Below, one piece after another: positions 22,733-28,741 of a stretch of 28,741 nucleotides of DNA (the first letter of the stretch is position 1; every line of letters begins with the position of its first letter). Under the pieces are notes generated by a model. That model worked only from the letters and a program-made list of their open reading frames with translations. It did no database searches and was not told the DNA's origin. The translations under genes were made by a program, and so were the position numbers. The stretch is from contig URXS01000014.1 in assembly GCA_900551885.1 (NCBI GenBank), forward strand, positions 1-28,741, given 5' to 3'. Source of the DNA: an uncultured Oscillibacter sp. Its GTDB lineage: Bacteria > Bacillota > Clostridia > Oscillospirales > Oscillospiraceae.

Positions 22733-23272
22733 ATGGAGATCTCACAACTGTACCACAACACCCGTCCGGAGGGTGAATTGCTGCCCCAGGAGGCTGCCGC
22801 CTTCGACGCCCTGGAGCGCCTGGGCATCGATTATGACCGGGTCTCCAGCGAGCCCGCTGACAACATGGAAAAGTGCGCCGCTGTCAGCGAGGTCCTGGGC
22901 ATGCCCATCTGCAAGAACCTCTTCCTCTGCAACCGGCAGAAAACCCAGTTCTATCTGCTGTGCATGGGGCCCGACAAGCCCTTCCACACCAAGGATTTGA
23001 GCCACCAGATCGGCTCCGCCCGTCTGTCCTTCGCCCCGGAGGAGGAGCTGTGGGAACTGCTGCGGTGTACCCCCGGCTCCGCCACGGTGCTGGGCCTCAT
23101 GAATGACACGGAGCACCGGGTGCGACTGCTGATGGAGCGGGAGGTCTACGAGGCCGAGTGGTTCTCCTGCCACCCCTGTATCTGCACCAGCAGCCTGAAG
23201 CTGAAAACGGAGGATATTCTCCACAAATTCCTGCCTTCCACCGGCCACGACGTAACAGTAGTGGATCTGTAA
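22733..23272 (+). CDS. YbaK/ProX-type prolyl-tRNA deacylase (aminoacyl-tRNA editing domain)
   Basis: The 179-residue protein is a stand-alone YbaK-like editing domain of the ProX/PrdX branch: FDALERLGIDYDRVSSEPADNMEKCAAVSEVLG at the N-terminus in consecutive segments, then ICKNLFLCNRQKTQFYLLCMG, PFHTKDLSHQIGSARLSFA, and a C-terminal HPCICTSSLKLKTEDILHKFLP. Family members hydrolyse wrongly charged Ala-tRNA(Pro) and so protect proline codons. Compared with the trans-editing consensus, the LF-x-RN-x-K region reads NLFLCNRQKTQFYL, which fits. GAAGGAG at the murC end precedes the ATG, and the gene is in one operon with murC. Which misacylated tRNA it clears cannot be read from sequence alone. Confidence 0.88.
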   Translation: MEISQLYHNTRPEGELLPQEAAAFDALERLGIDYDRVSSEPADNMEKCAAVSEVLGMPICKNLFLCNRQKTQFYLLCMGPDKPFHTKDLSHQIGSARLSFAPEEELWELLRCTPGSATVLGLMNDTEHRVRLLMEREVYEAEWFSCHPCICTSSLKLKTEDILHKFLPSTGHDVTVVDL

Positions 23273-23279
23273 AATGGCA

Positions 23280-23315
23280 AAATGTCCCCCGGCGGAGTTC
23301 CGCCGGGGGACATTT
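23280..23315. terminator. Long hairpin terminator
   Basis: A 16-bp perfect stem (23280-23295 with 23300-23315) has a four-base loop, directly after the deacylase stop and before the convergent lipoprotein stop. The T runs are short (ATTT on each side), so it probably acts on both strands with moderate strength. Confidence 0.75.
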
Positions 23316-23324
23316 CTTGTCCGC

Positions 23325-23501
23325 TCATATATAGGTGGGAAAATCCTCCTGAAAAATTGCCACGGGAAGCTCCGGGAACCGCTCCGCCGGCATCTCCGCA
23401 GTCGCTGTTTCTTCCTCCGGCGCTTCTTCCGTTGAAGCAGCACAGGCAGACATCATCAGAAAACACAACAGCCCCAGCAAGCAACAAATTCCCTGTCTCA
23501 C
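23325..23501 (-). CDS. Small lipoprotein, function unknown
   Basis: The protein is 58 residues from a GTG at 23501, chosen because AAAGGG lies about 10 bases upstream; a TTG at 23519 has no ribosome binding site. A basic start and a Leu/Cys-rich hydrophobic run end in MSAC (Cys20), a lipobox. The mature part is short, about 38 residues: an acidic Glu/Thr/Ala stretch, then FPELPVAIFQEDFPTYI. It would be anchored to the outer face of the cytoplasmic membrane. It is the last of three leftward genes, 69 bases after the DUF2085 gene. No family was recognised. Confidence 0.55.
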   Translation of the reverse strand: MRQGICCLLGLLCFLMMSACAASTEEAPEEETATAEMPAERFPELPVAIFQEDFPTYI

Positions 23502-23570
23502 GGAACCGCCCTTTGCCAAGGATAGTCGTTTTTTCTGGGGAAAAAATTCCTGCAGGCGGTAAAAGCCGTC

Positions 23571-23954
23571 TCATCCCCGCCGCAGGGTCCAGCCAAAATC
23601 AAACCCCCAGCGATATGCCCAGCCCAGGGAAACAAACAGCAGCACCGTCAGCCCATAGCCAAAAAGGACTCCCGTCAGCAGCCGCCGGAGGTTGCCGCTT
23701 TCATAAGAGGTACATGCCTGGAGCAGGCCGTCGGCGATCAGCGGGACCAGGAGCAGCGCCGAAACAACCACTGTGGGATGGACCGCCCAGTAAGAGCCTG
23801 CGGCCACCAAAATCCCCAACAGCTCCCCGGTACACCGGGCGCAGATAGGAAAGGGCGTGCCATCCCGGAAATGAAAGGAGCGGTCCGGCCGGCAGTGACA
23901 TCCGAAAATAATAGGCAGCCACCGCCAGGCCCAGCGCCGCAGCTTAATAGACAT
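23571..23954 (-). CDS. DUF2085-type membrane protein
   Basis: The 127-residue protein begins with a basic segment and then GCHCRPDRSFHF (19-28 region) and PICARCTGELLG (37-47 region). Conserved Cys19, His20, Cys21, His28, Cys38 and Cys41 could bind a metal, a hallmark of DUF2085 proteins. Three hydrophobic segments follow (about 44-58, 61-78 and 92-113). Function is not established for the family. Its start overlaps the end of the zinc-ribbon gene by 11 bases, so the two are translationally coupled and probably act together in the membrane. Confidence 0.75.
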   Translation of the reverse strand: MSIKLRRWAWRWLPIIFGCHCRPDRSFHFRDGTPFPICARCTGELLGILVAAGSYWAVHPTVVVSALLLVPLIADGLLQACTSYESGNLRRLLTGVLFGYGLTVLLFVSLGWAYRWGFDFGWTLRRG

Positions 23955-24249
23955 ACAGAGCAGTGCCCACGCCTATCACTGCTGCCAGTACATACATCAG
24001 CACATAGGCGATCACGCACACCAGGGCGCCGATGCCTGCCGCCCTGGCGGTCCGGGGCTTGGTATCCTTCCACACCAGGAACAGGATCAAGCCTGCCAGG
24101 GGGATGCAGCAACCCAGAAGGCCCCACAAAAAACCGCCGTTGTCTACCACCGGTGGAGTATCCTGGGCACCGCCCTGGGGGGCGCCACATTCCGGGCAGA
24201 CTGCCGCATAATCGTCGATCTGTGCGCCACACCTTCTGCAATAAGCCAT
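23944..24249 (-). CDS. Zinc-ribbon membrane protein
   Basis: The 101-residue protein starts at 24249 with GGAGG eight bases upstream; the in-frame extension to 24300 lacks a good site. Residues 4-21 are a zinc ribbon (Cys4, Cys7, Cys18, Cys21, as in YCRRCGAQ...CPECGAP). A linker follows, then two hydrophobic segments (about 37-56 and 68-95). The zinc ribbon should face the cytoplasm. Many clostridia carry such proteins without a known role. It has its own promoter and is coupled by overlap to the DUF2085 gene. Confidence 0.8.
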   Translation of the reverse strand: MAYCRRCGAQIDDYAAVCPECGAPQGGAQDTPPVVDNGGFLWGLLGCCIPLAGLILFLVWKDTKPRTARAAGIGALVCVIAYVLMYVLAAVIGVGTALYVY

Positions 24250-24365
24250 ACTTCTTTCCTCCAAGGCATAATTTTCACCGTTGTATCCCCCGCTAACCAT
24301 ATACCAGCAGGAAGCTCCAGAGGGGTCCGCTTTACAGGGGGTGGCAGACGGTACTTGTCAGCAAG

Positions 24366-24395
24366 ATTGTATCGTTCAGTTCCCCGGCCTGTCAA
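24366..24395 (-). promoter_or_regulatory. Promoter of the zinc-ribbon/DUF2085 operon
   Basis: On the minus strand, a perfect TTGACA (24390-24395), an 18-base spacer and TACAAT (24366-24371) are followed by a leader of about 110 bases. No riboswitch was recognised in the leader. Confidence 0.72.
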
Positions 24396-24423
24396 GGCCG
24401 ATTCGACAAATTACGGGTGACAC

Positions 24424-24460
24424 AAAACAGAGGGCGGACGGCCTGCGGCCATCCGCCCCC
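24424..24460 (-). terminator. Terminator after nfnB
   Basis: GGGCGGA (24432-24438) pairs with TCCGCCC (24452-24458), with one mismatch and an inner GGCC/GGCC stem. On the minus strand CTCTG and T4 follow, about 20 bases after the nfnB stop. Confidence 0.75.
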
Positions 24461-24478
24461 TTTTCTATTAAAATGGTT

Positions 24479-25864
24479 TTACTTTCCGCTGAGCTGCTCG
24501 TCGATAGCCTTGGCGGCGGTCTTGCCGGCGCCCATGGCCAGGATGACGGTGGCAGCACCGGTGACGGCGTCGCCGCCGGCGTAGACGTTCTCTCTGGAGG
24601 TCAGGCCGTCCTCGTTGACCACGATGCCGCCCTTCTTGTTGATCTCCAGGCCCTTGGTGGTGGACTTGATCAGGGGGTTGGGACTGGTGCCCAGCGCCAT
24701 GATGACGCAGTCCACATCGATGTCGAACTCGCTGCCAGGGATCTCGATGGGACGGCGGCGACCAGAGGCGTCCGGCTCACCCAGCTCCATCTTGATGCAG
24801 CGGATCTTGTTGACGTTATCGTTCTCGTCGGCAAAGATCTCCACCGGGTTGTTGAGGGTCTTGAAGATGATGCCCTCTTCCTCGGCGTGCTCCACTTCCT
24901 CCTTACGGGCGGGGAGCTCCTCCATGCCGCGGCGGTAAACGATGTAGACCTCAGCCCCCAGGCGCTTGGCGCAGCGGGCGGCGTCCATGGCCACGTTGCC
25001 GCCGCCCACAACGGCCACCCGCTTGGGATGGATGATGGGGGTGTCGGAGTCGGGCAGATAGGCCTTCATCAGATTGATGCGGGTCAGGAACTCATTGGCG
25101 GACAGCACGCCCTTATAGTTGACGCCGGGAATGTTCATAAACATAGGCAGACCAGCACCGGAACCGATGAACACTGCCTCAAAGCCCTGCTCCTCCATGA
25201 GCTCGTCGATGGAAAGGGTACGGCCGATCACGGTATCGGTGGCGATGGTGACGCCCATGGCCTTCAGGCCGTCCACTTCCTTCTGGACGATACTCTTGGG
25301 CAGACGGAACTCGGGAATACCGTACACCAGCACGCCGCCAGCCAGGTGCAGAGCCTCGAACACGGTGACATCGTAACCCTTCCGGGCCAGGTCGCCGGCG
25401 CAGGTCAGGCCCGCAGGACCGGAGCCCACCACGGCCACACGGTGTCCGTTGGGGGTGGGTCTGGGAGGCAGCTCGCAGGTGTGGGCGTTATGCCAGTCGG
25501 CCACAAACCGCTCCAGGCGGCCAATGGCCACGGGCTCGCCCTTCTTGCCCCGGACGCAGTACTTCTCGCACTGGCTCTCCTGGGGGCAGACACGGCCACA
25601 GACGGCGGGCAGAGCGGAGGTGGCGGAGATGATCTGATAGGCCTCCTCAAAGTTGCCCTTGGCCACCTCGGCAATGAAATCGGGAATATGTACCATGACC
25701 GGGCAGCCGGTCATGCAGGGCTTGTTCTTGCAGTGCAGGCAACGCTGAGCTTCGTCCAGCGCCTGTTCCTCTGTGTAGCCCAGGGCCACCTCACTGAAGT
25801 TCTTGTTGCGGACGTTGGGATCCTGGGAGGGCATGGGATTCTTCGTCAAAGACATATTGGCCAT
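24479..25864 (-). CDS. nfnB: NfnB: NADPH-binding subunit of electron-bifurcating transhydrogenase (GltA/glutamate synthase small-subunit-like)
   Basis: The 461-residue protein has an N-terminal pair of iron-sulfur motifs (Cys42, Cys45, Cys50, Cys54 and Cys89, Cys93, Cys99, Cys103). An FAD site follows (VVGSGPAGLT, GSGPAG at 147-152), then a GGVLVYGIPEFRLPK segment, an NADP site (VAVVGGGNVAMDAAR, about 285-299) and a closing FAD motif (YAGGDAVTGAATVILAMGAGKTAA). This layout is shared by glutamate synthase small subunits and NfnB. Because nfnA lies two bases upstream and no large glutamate synthase subunit is present, NfnB is preferred. NfnAB reversibly couples NADH plus reduced ferredoxin to 2 NADP+ reduction by flavin-based bifurcation. 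GGAGGTGGAG precedes the ATG. Confidence 0.88.
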   Translation of the reverse strand: MANMSLTKNPMPSQDPNVRNKNFSEVALGYTEEQALDEAQRCLHCKNKPCMTGCPVMVHIPDFIAEVAKGNFEEAYQIISATSALPAVCGRVCPQESQCEKYCVRGKKGEPVAIGRLERFVADWHNAHTCELPPRPTPNGHRVAVVGSGPAGLTCAGDLARKGYDVTVFEALHLAGGVLVYGIPEFRLPKSIVQKEVDGLKAMGVTIATDTVIGRTLSIDELMEEQGFEAVFIGSGAGLPMFMNIPGVNYKGVLSANEFLTRINLMKAYLPDSDTPIIHPKRVAVVGGGNVAMDAARCAKRLGAEVYIVYRRGMEELPARKEEVEHAEEEGIIFKTLNNPVEIFADENDNVNKIRCIKMELGEPDASGRRRPIEIPGSEFDIDVDCVIMALGTSPNPLIKSTTKGLEINKKGGIVVNEDGLTSRENVYAGGDAVTGAATVILAMGAGKTAAKAIDEQLSGK

Positions 25865-25866
25865 GG

Positions 25867-26709
25867 TTACTCCACCTCCTTCTTGAACAGGTTGCAGGTC
25901 TCCTCATACTTGTGGGCCTCGTACTCCCGGTACATCTGGTTACGCTTGACAGCCAGATCCCAATCCACCTTGTGGCCGTCGAAGTCGGGGCCGTCCACGC
26001 AGGCGAACTTCATCTCACCGCCCACACTGAGCCGGCAGCCGCCGCACATACCGGTGCCGTCGATCATGATGGGGCTCATGGACACGGTGGTGGGGATACC
26101 GTAGGGCTCGGTGGTCTTGGAGACGAACTTCATCATGACCATGGGGCCGATGGCAAAGACCTCGTCGTACTGGTTCCCGGCCTCGATCAGCTCCTTCAGA
26201 GCGTCGGTGACCAGGCCCTTCTGGCCGTAGGAGCCGTCGTCAGTGCAAACCTTCAGCACGCTGCTGGCGGCACGGAACTGATCCTCCAGAATGACCAGGT
26301 CCTTGTTCTTGAAGCCGATGACGGCGTGGACCTCGGCGCCGGAGTCGTGGAACTTCTTCAGCACCGGATACGCGATGGCGCAGCCGACGCCGCCGCCCAC
26401 CACGCAGACCTTCTTCTTGCCCTCGGTCTCAGTGGCCTTGCCCAGAGGACCCACAAAATCCTGAAGGCAATCGCCCTCCTTCATGTGGCTGAGCTTCTCC
26501 GTGGTGGCGCCCACAGTCTGGACGATGATGGTAACGGTGCCCTTCTCAGGGTCGTAGGCGTTGATCGTAATGGGGATGCGCTCTCCATTTTCGTCCACCC
26601 GCAGGATGATGAACTGACCGGGCTGGGCCTTCTTGGCCACCAGCGGCGCTTCGATCTCATACAAGGTGACAGTAGGGCGGAGAGCCTCTTTTCTCACGAT
26701 GCGATACAT
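25867..26709 (-). CDS. nfnA: NfnA: NADH-binding ferredoxin-NADP+ reductase-like subunit
   Basis: The 280-residue protein has a ferredoxin-reductase fold: an N-terminal FAD barrel (VAKKAQPGQFIILRVDENGERIPITIN) and an NAD domain beginning KKVCVVGGGVGCAIAYPVLK (about 106-125). Near the C-terminus IDGTGMCGGCRLSVGGEMKFACVDGPDFDGHKVD, in consecutive segments, provides Cys ligands of a [2Fe-2S] cluster. This is the SudB/NfnA type, related to dihydroorotate dehydrogenase electron-transfer subunits. Start at 26709 is set by AGAAGGAAGG just upstream; the in-frame extension to 26778 reads through the leader. It is cotranscribed with nfnB (two-base gap). It may also serve as a sulfide dehydrogenase subunit, a function reported for some homologues. 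Confidence 0.88.
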   Translation of the reverse strand: MYRIVRKEALRPTVTLYEIEAPLVAKKAQPGQFIILRVDENGERIPITINAYDPEKGTVTIIVQTVGATTEKLSHMKEGDCLQDFVGPLGKATETEGKKKVCVVGGGVGCAIAYPVLKKFHDSGAEVHAVIGFKNKDLVILEDQFRAASSVLKVCTDDGSYGQKGLVTDALKELIEAGNQYDEVFAIGPMVMMKFVSKTTEPYGIPTTVSMSPIMIDGTGMCGGCRLSVGGEMKFACVDGPDFDGHKVDWDLAVKRNQMYREYEAHKYEETCNLFKKEVE

Positions 26710-26778
26710 ATCCTTCCTTCTTTCCCGAATCCTCGAATTTTTCCGCGTCTGCCTCCGGACGTTTGCCCGGCGGCACAT

Positions 26779-26814
26779 TGTTTACATTTTAACATATATG
26801 GAATACGCCGTCAA
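26779..26814 (-). promoter_or_regulatory. nfnAB promoter with overlapping Crp/Fnr-like palindrome
   Basis: On the minus strand, TTGACG (26809-26814), a 17-base spacer and an extended -10 TGTTAAAAT (TAAAAT at 26786-26791) form a strong promoter. TGTT-N8-AACA (26779-26794) overlaps the -10 and has the 16-base size of Crp/Fnr sites, so a repressor bound there would block polymerase. Confidence 0.6.
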
Positions 26815-26883
26815 TGCGTTTTTCCTGAGATTTTCGGGGAAATGCCCCTGTCTTTTTGGCGCTTTCGCAGAGGTCCGCGCCAC

Positions 26884-27546
26884 TTAACTCAGCAGCGTGA
26901 TCCGCCGCCCATCGGAGCGGAGGATCCCCTCCTCCCGCAGCCGCTTCAGTTCCCGCATCATGGCGCTGCGGTCGGTGGCGATGTAGTCCGCCAAGGTGCT
27001 GAGGGAAAACGGCAGCGTGAAGGTATTGCCGCCCGCCTTCTCTGCCAACTGGCGGAAGTAGCACAGGAGCTTCTCCCGAATGGAACGACGGGACAGTACG
27101 TCCACCCGCTCGCTGAGGCTCTGGGCCTTTTCGGAGATCAACCGCAGCATATTCTGCACCAACAGGCTGTGGTGGGTACAGGCCTTCTCACACCGCTTGA
27201 GGATGTGGGGGTAGTCAATGAAAGCCACATCGCAGGGTGTGCGGGCCACCACCTCCAGGCTGTCCCGCCGGGAGCCGGAAAAGGCCAGGCTCCTTCCGAA
27301 CACGCCGCCGGGACCCAGTTCCTCCAGCACGGTGGTGACGCCCTCCTCGTCAATGCGGATCAGCGACGCTTCCCCCCGCTCCAGGATTCCCACGGAGTTG
27401 CTGCGGGGATCGGTAAAGTCGTAGAGCACCTCGTCGGGCCGGTAGCTCTTCTGCACCGCCTGAAAACAGGTGAGCATTTGCAGGTAGCTTTCATAACTGA
27501 TGTCCTGAAACAGCGGGTTTTTCTCCAACTCCTGCCGGGTCAGCAT
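26884..27546 (-). CDS. Crp/Fnr-family transcriptional regulator
   Basis: The 220-residue protein has a cyclic-nucleotide-binding-type beta roll (about 10-125: LFQDISYESYLQML...GILERGEASLIRIDEEG...GPGGVFGRSLAFSG). A long dimer helix follows (SEKAQSLSERVDVLSRRSIREKLLCYF) and then a Crp-type helix-turn-helix (about 165-215: FTLPFSLSTLADYIATDRSAMMRELKRLREEGIL). The HTH recognition part reads TDRSAMMRELKRL. The N-terminus has no four-cysteine set like FNR, so an Fe-S oxygen sensor is not supported. The start at 27546 has GGAGG seven bases upstream; the ATG-like extension to 27570 is less likely. It lies on the same strand as nfnAB, 175 bases upstream, and may regulate it. The effector is unknown. 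Confidence 0.87.
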   Translation of the reverse strand: MLTRQELEKNPLFQDISYESYLQMLTCFQAVQKSYRPDEVLYDFTDPRSNSVGILERGEASLIRIDEEGVTTVLEELGPGGVFGRSLAFSGSRRDSLEVVARTPCDVAFIDYPHILKRCEKACTHHSLLVQNMLRLISEKAQSLSERVDVLSRRSIREKLLCYFRQLAEKAGGNTFTLPFSLSTLADYIATDRSAMMRELKRLREEGILRSDGRRITLLS

Positions 27547-27583
27547 GGGACCGCCTCCTCGTTGTTGCATATATCACGCTCTC

Positions 27584-27612
27584 ATGATACCAGCCGCTCC
27601 CCGAAATGTAAA
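27584..27612 (-). promoter_or_regulatory. Promoter of the Crp/Fnr regulator gene
   Basis: On the minus strand, TTTACA (27607-27612), a 17-base spacer and TATCAT (27584-27589), preceded by TGG as an extended -10, lie about 38 bases before the start codon. Confidence 0.65.
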
Positions 27613-27666
27613 GCCTTTCTCCGGGCAGATTTCATAGATTATTCACCAATTCCCCGGCGGGTCCTG

Positions 27667-27677
27667 TATACTATAAA
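27667..27677 (+). promoter_or_regulatory. Possible -10 of the CBS-protein gene
   Basis: TATACT (27667-27672) overlaps TATAAA (27672-27677). TTCACC at 27642-27647 could be a -35 with a long 19-base spacer. Weak support. Confidence 0.35.
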
Positions 27678-27736
27678 TAGAAAGGCCGGAGGGGCCAAAT
27701 ATGGGCGGCGCGCCGCCCCAGAAAGGAAGCAGCGCA

Positions 27737-28186
27737 GTGAACATAGCCTATTTTCTGCTCCCCAAGAACTCCGTCGCTTACCTGTATGACGACTACACCT
27801 TCCGCCAGGGCCTGGAGAAGATGCGCTACCACGGCTACACCGCCATTCCCGTCATCACCCGGGAAGGCCAGTACGCAGGCACCGTCAGTGAGGGTGACTT
27901 CCTTTGGCGGCTTCTGGCCGAGGAGGAGAGCACCCAGCACCCCCTGTCCATGAAAGACTTGGAGGGTCTTCGCATCCGGGACATCCTGAACCGGGACGCA
28001 TATCCCCCCGTCCGCATCACCGTCACCATGGAGGAACTGGTCAACAGCGCCATGCAACAGAACTTCATCCCGGTGGTGGATGATCTGGGCAATTTCACCG
28101 GCATCGTCACCCGCAAAGACATCATTCGCTACTTCTCGGAACAGAAGGATGCGGCAGAGCCGCAGCTCCTTCGCAAGATCGTGTAA
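27737..28186 (+). CDS. CBS-domain pair protein
   Basis: The protein is 149 residues from a GTG at 27737, which has GAAAGGAAG about seven bases upstream. An ATG at 27701 also has GGAGG, but it adds twelve residues (GGAPPQKGSSA) unlike the rest; the true start is therefore not certain. It consists of two CBS motifs: one around 12-55 (YLYDDYTFRQGLEKMRYHGYTAIPVITREGQYAGTVSEGDFL in consecutive segments) and one around 95-135 (RITVTMEELVNSAMQQNFIPVVDDLGNFTGIVTRKDIIRYF, also consecutive). Stand-alone CBS pairs bind adenine nucleotides and act as sensors for partner proteins. No partner is adjacent, and the ligand is unknown. A 16-base palindrome lies in the leader. Confidence 0.85.
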   Translation: MNIAYFLLPKNSVAYLYDDYTFRQGLEKMRYHGYTAIPVITREGQYAGTVSEGDFLWRLLAEEESTQHPLSMKDLEGLRIRDILNRDAYPPVRITVTMEELVNSAMQQNFIPVVDDLGNFTGIVTRKDIIRYFSEQKDAAEPQLLRKIV

Positions 28187-28201
28187 ACCCAAATGTCAAG
28201 C

Positions 28202-28230
28202 AGGCGGCGGGGCTAAAGCCCCGCCGCCTT
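28202..28230 (+). terminator. Probable terminator of the CBS gene
   Basis: A perfect 12-bp GC stem (28202-28213 with 28218-28229) with a TAAA loop lies 15 bases after the stop. The following T run is interrupted (TTACTGTTTT). Confidence 0.65.
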
Positions 28231-28250
28231 ACTGTTTTGCCTGCCCGCGG

Positions 28251-28741
28251 TCAGGCCATTTCATCCAGGGAATAGCACCGGATGGGGGACGGCGGCCCGC
28301 CGCCCCGGGTGGCCACCCCCGCCGCATAGCCGGGAAAGGTGTCCAGAATATAAAACTGCTCCCCGGGCTGAAGAGGCTCCTCCGCCGTCAGTATCGTGCC
28401 CACTCCGGCGCCACTGCGCTTGGCCCGGGCCTCCCGCCGGACCCAGCTCTGGAAGAAGGCACGCTCCGTATCCACATCCGCCAGACGCCGCATGGTCCGC
28501 TGGCTCACCGGCCGGATGTGCTCGATATCCACGCCCACCGGCTGGTCCGACAGAGCCACCAACACCGCCCCCGTGGTATGGCTGAGGTTGAAGTGGACGT
28601 CGGGAAACGCCGGAAAATAGGGCTTGCCCAGGGAAGTGGTCTGAATCTCCGGAAGCTCCCGCCAACGGTACTGCTCCCACAGGGCCCGGCGTAAGATCAA
28701 ATAGGCGCACAGAGGCTCCCGCCGCTTTTCCGGTTGCCGCA
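28251..28741 (-). CDS. 4'-phosphopantetheinyl transferase, Sfp type (partial, 5' end outside window)
   Basis: The visible part covers 162 codons; the frame is open to the window edge, so the true start is outside. Diagnostic motifs are FNLSHTTGAVLVALSD, VGVDIEHIRPVS (metal-binding Asp and Glu) and FFQSWVRREARAKRSGAG, which replaces the usual W-x-x-KEA-x-K with W-x-x-REA-x-K. The enzyme moves phosphopantetheine from coenzyme A to a serine of carrier proteins, activating acyl or peptidyl carrier proteins. It is the Sfp-type rather than AcpS-type by length and motif order. No carrier protein or synthase gene is in the window. It ends convergently with the CBS gene, sharing the hairpin at 28202-28230. 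Confidence 0.88.
   Translation of the reverse strand, partial: RQPEKRREPLCAYLILRRALWEQYRWRELPEIQTTSLGKPYFPAFPDVHFNLSHTTGAVLVALSDQPVGVDIEHIRPVSQRTMRRLADVDTERAFFQSWVRREARAKRSGAGVGTILTAEEPLQPGEQFYILDTFPGYAAGVATRGGGPPSPIRCYSLDEMA

Noticed and set aside
24250..24360. Riboswitch in the long leader of the zinc-ribbon gene
   Set aside because: No aptamer consensus that I know was recognised, and no terminator alternative is present.
24479..25864. Glutamate synthase small subunit as the primary call
   Set aside because: No large subunit is nearby and the adjacent gene is NfnA/SudB-like, so the bifurcating transhydrogenase is the better reading.
26884..27546. FNR-type oxygen sensor
   Set aside because: The N-terminal cysteine cluster that would hold a [4Fe-4S] centre is absent.
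24281..27789. Two long plus-strand frames (607 and 625 codons) opposite nfnB, nfnA and the Crp/Fnr gene
   Set aside because: Antisense shadows: repetitive His/Gly/Asp/Gln composition, no ribosome binding sites, and convincing families on the other strand.
28261..28710. 149-codon minus-strand frame overlapping the phosphopantetheinyl transferase
   Set aside because: It is a frame-shifted shadow; the other frame carries the VGVDIE and WxxREAxxK motifs.

Overview
The window reads as chromosomal DNA of a GC-rich anaerobic Bacillota, most likely a gut clostridium of the Oscillospiraceae type. The signs are strong AGGAGG-type ribosome binding sites, an S-layer-homology (SLH) protein together with a CsaB-type pyruvyl transferase, an electron-bifurcating NfnAB pair, an Sfp-type phosphopantetheinyl transferase, and many short hairpin-plus-T-run terminators. 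No rRNA, tRNA, phage, transposase or CRISPR array was seen. Assignments come from reading protein motifs by eye; no database search was run.

Layout, left to right. (1) 1-4.9 kb: the 3' end of proC, a fragment resembling the 3' half of a glycine riboswitch, a secreted SLH-anchored 5'-nucleotidase (-), a hydantoinase/dihydropyrimidinase (+) and a DUF4330-type membrane protein (-). (2) 5.0-9.8 kb: a glycosyltransferase/CsaB fusion (+), then a leftward cluster of an E2-like acyltransferase with altered catalytic residues, a CLC anion transporter with a non-canonical filter, and a 59-residue protein. (3) 10-12.5 kb: serC and serA, separated by about 390 unexplained bases. (4) 12.6-16.7 kb: a BusR-like regulator leading an osmoprotectant ABC operon (ATPase-CBS, permease, permease-binding-protein fusion). 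(5) 16.7-19.8 kb: an ECF sigma factor coupled to a membrane protein that is its likely anti-sigma factor, followed by a convergent lipoprotein pseudogene. (6) 19.8-23.3 kb: cca (-) and, divergently, murC with a prolyl-tRNA-deacylase-like gene. (7) 23.3-28.7 kb: small membrane proteins, nfnB-nfnA behind a Crp/Fnr regulator, a CBS-pair protein, and the 3' part of a phosphopantetheinyl transferase gene.

Functional links. CsaB-type enzymes pyruvylate the wall polysaccharide that SLH domains bind, so the CsaB fusion may build the anchor for the SLH nucleotidase 2 kb away. The BusR-like protein has the wHTH / coiled-coil / RCK_C layout of the c-di-AMP-sensing repressor of betaine uptake and sits at the head of exactly such a transporter operon. 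NfnAB would couple NADH, ferredoxin and NADPH pools, possibly under the neighbouring Crp/Fnr protein. Most of the window is ordinary housekeeping DNA. The points most worth a second look are the GT-CsaB fusion, the E2-like protein lacking its His/Asp motif, the BusR-type control region, the pseudogene with two traceable lesions, and the terminator-like murC leader.
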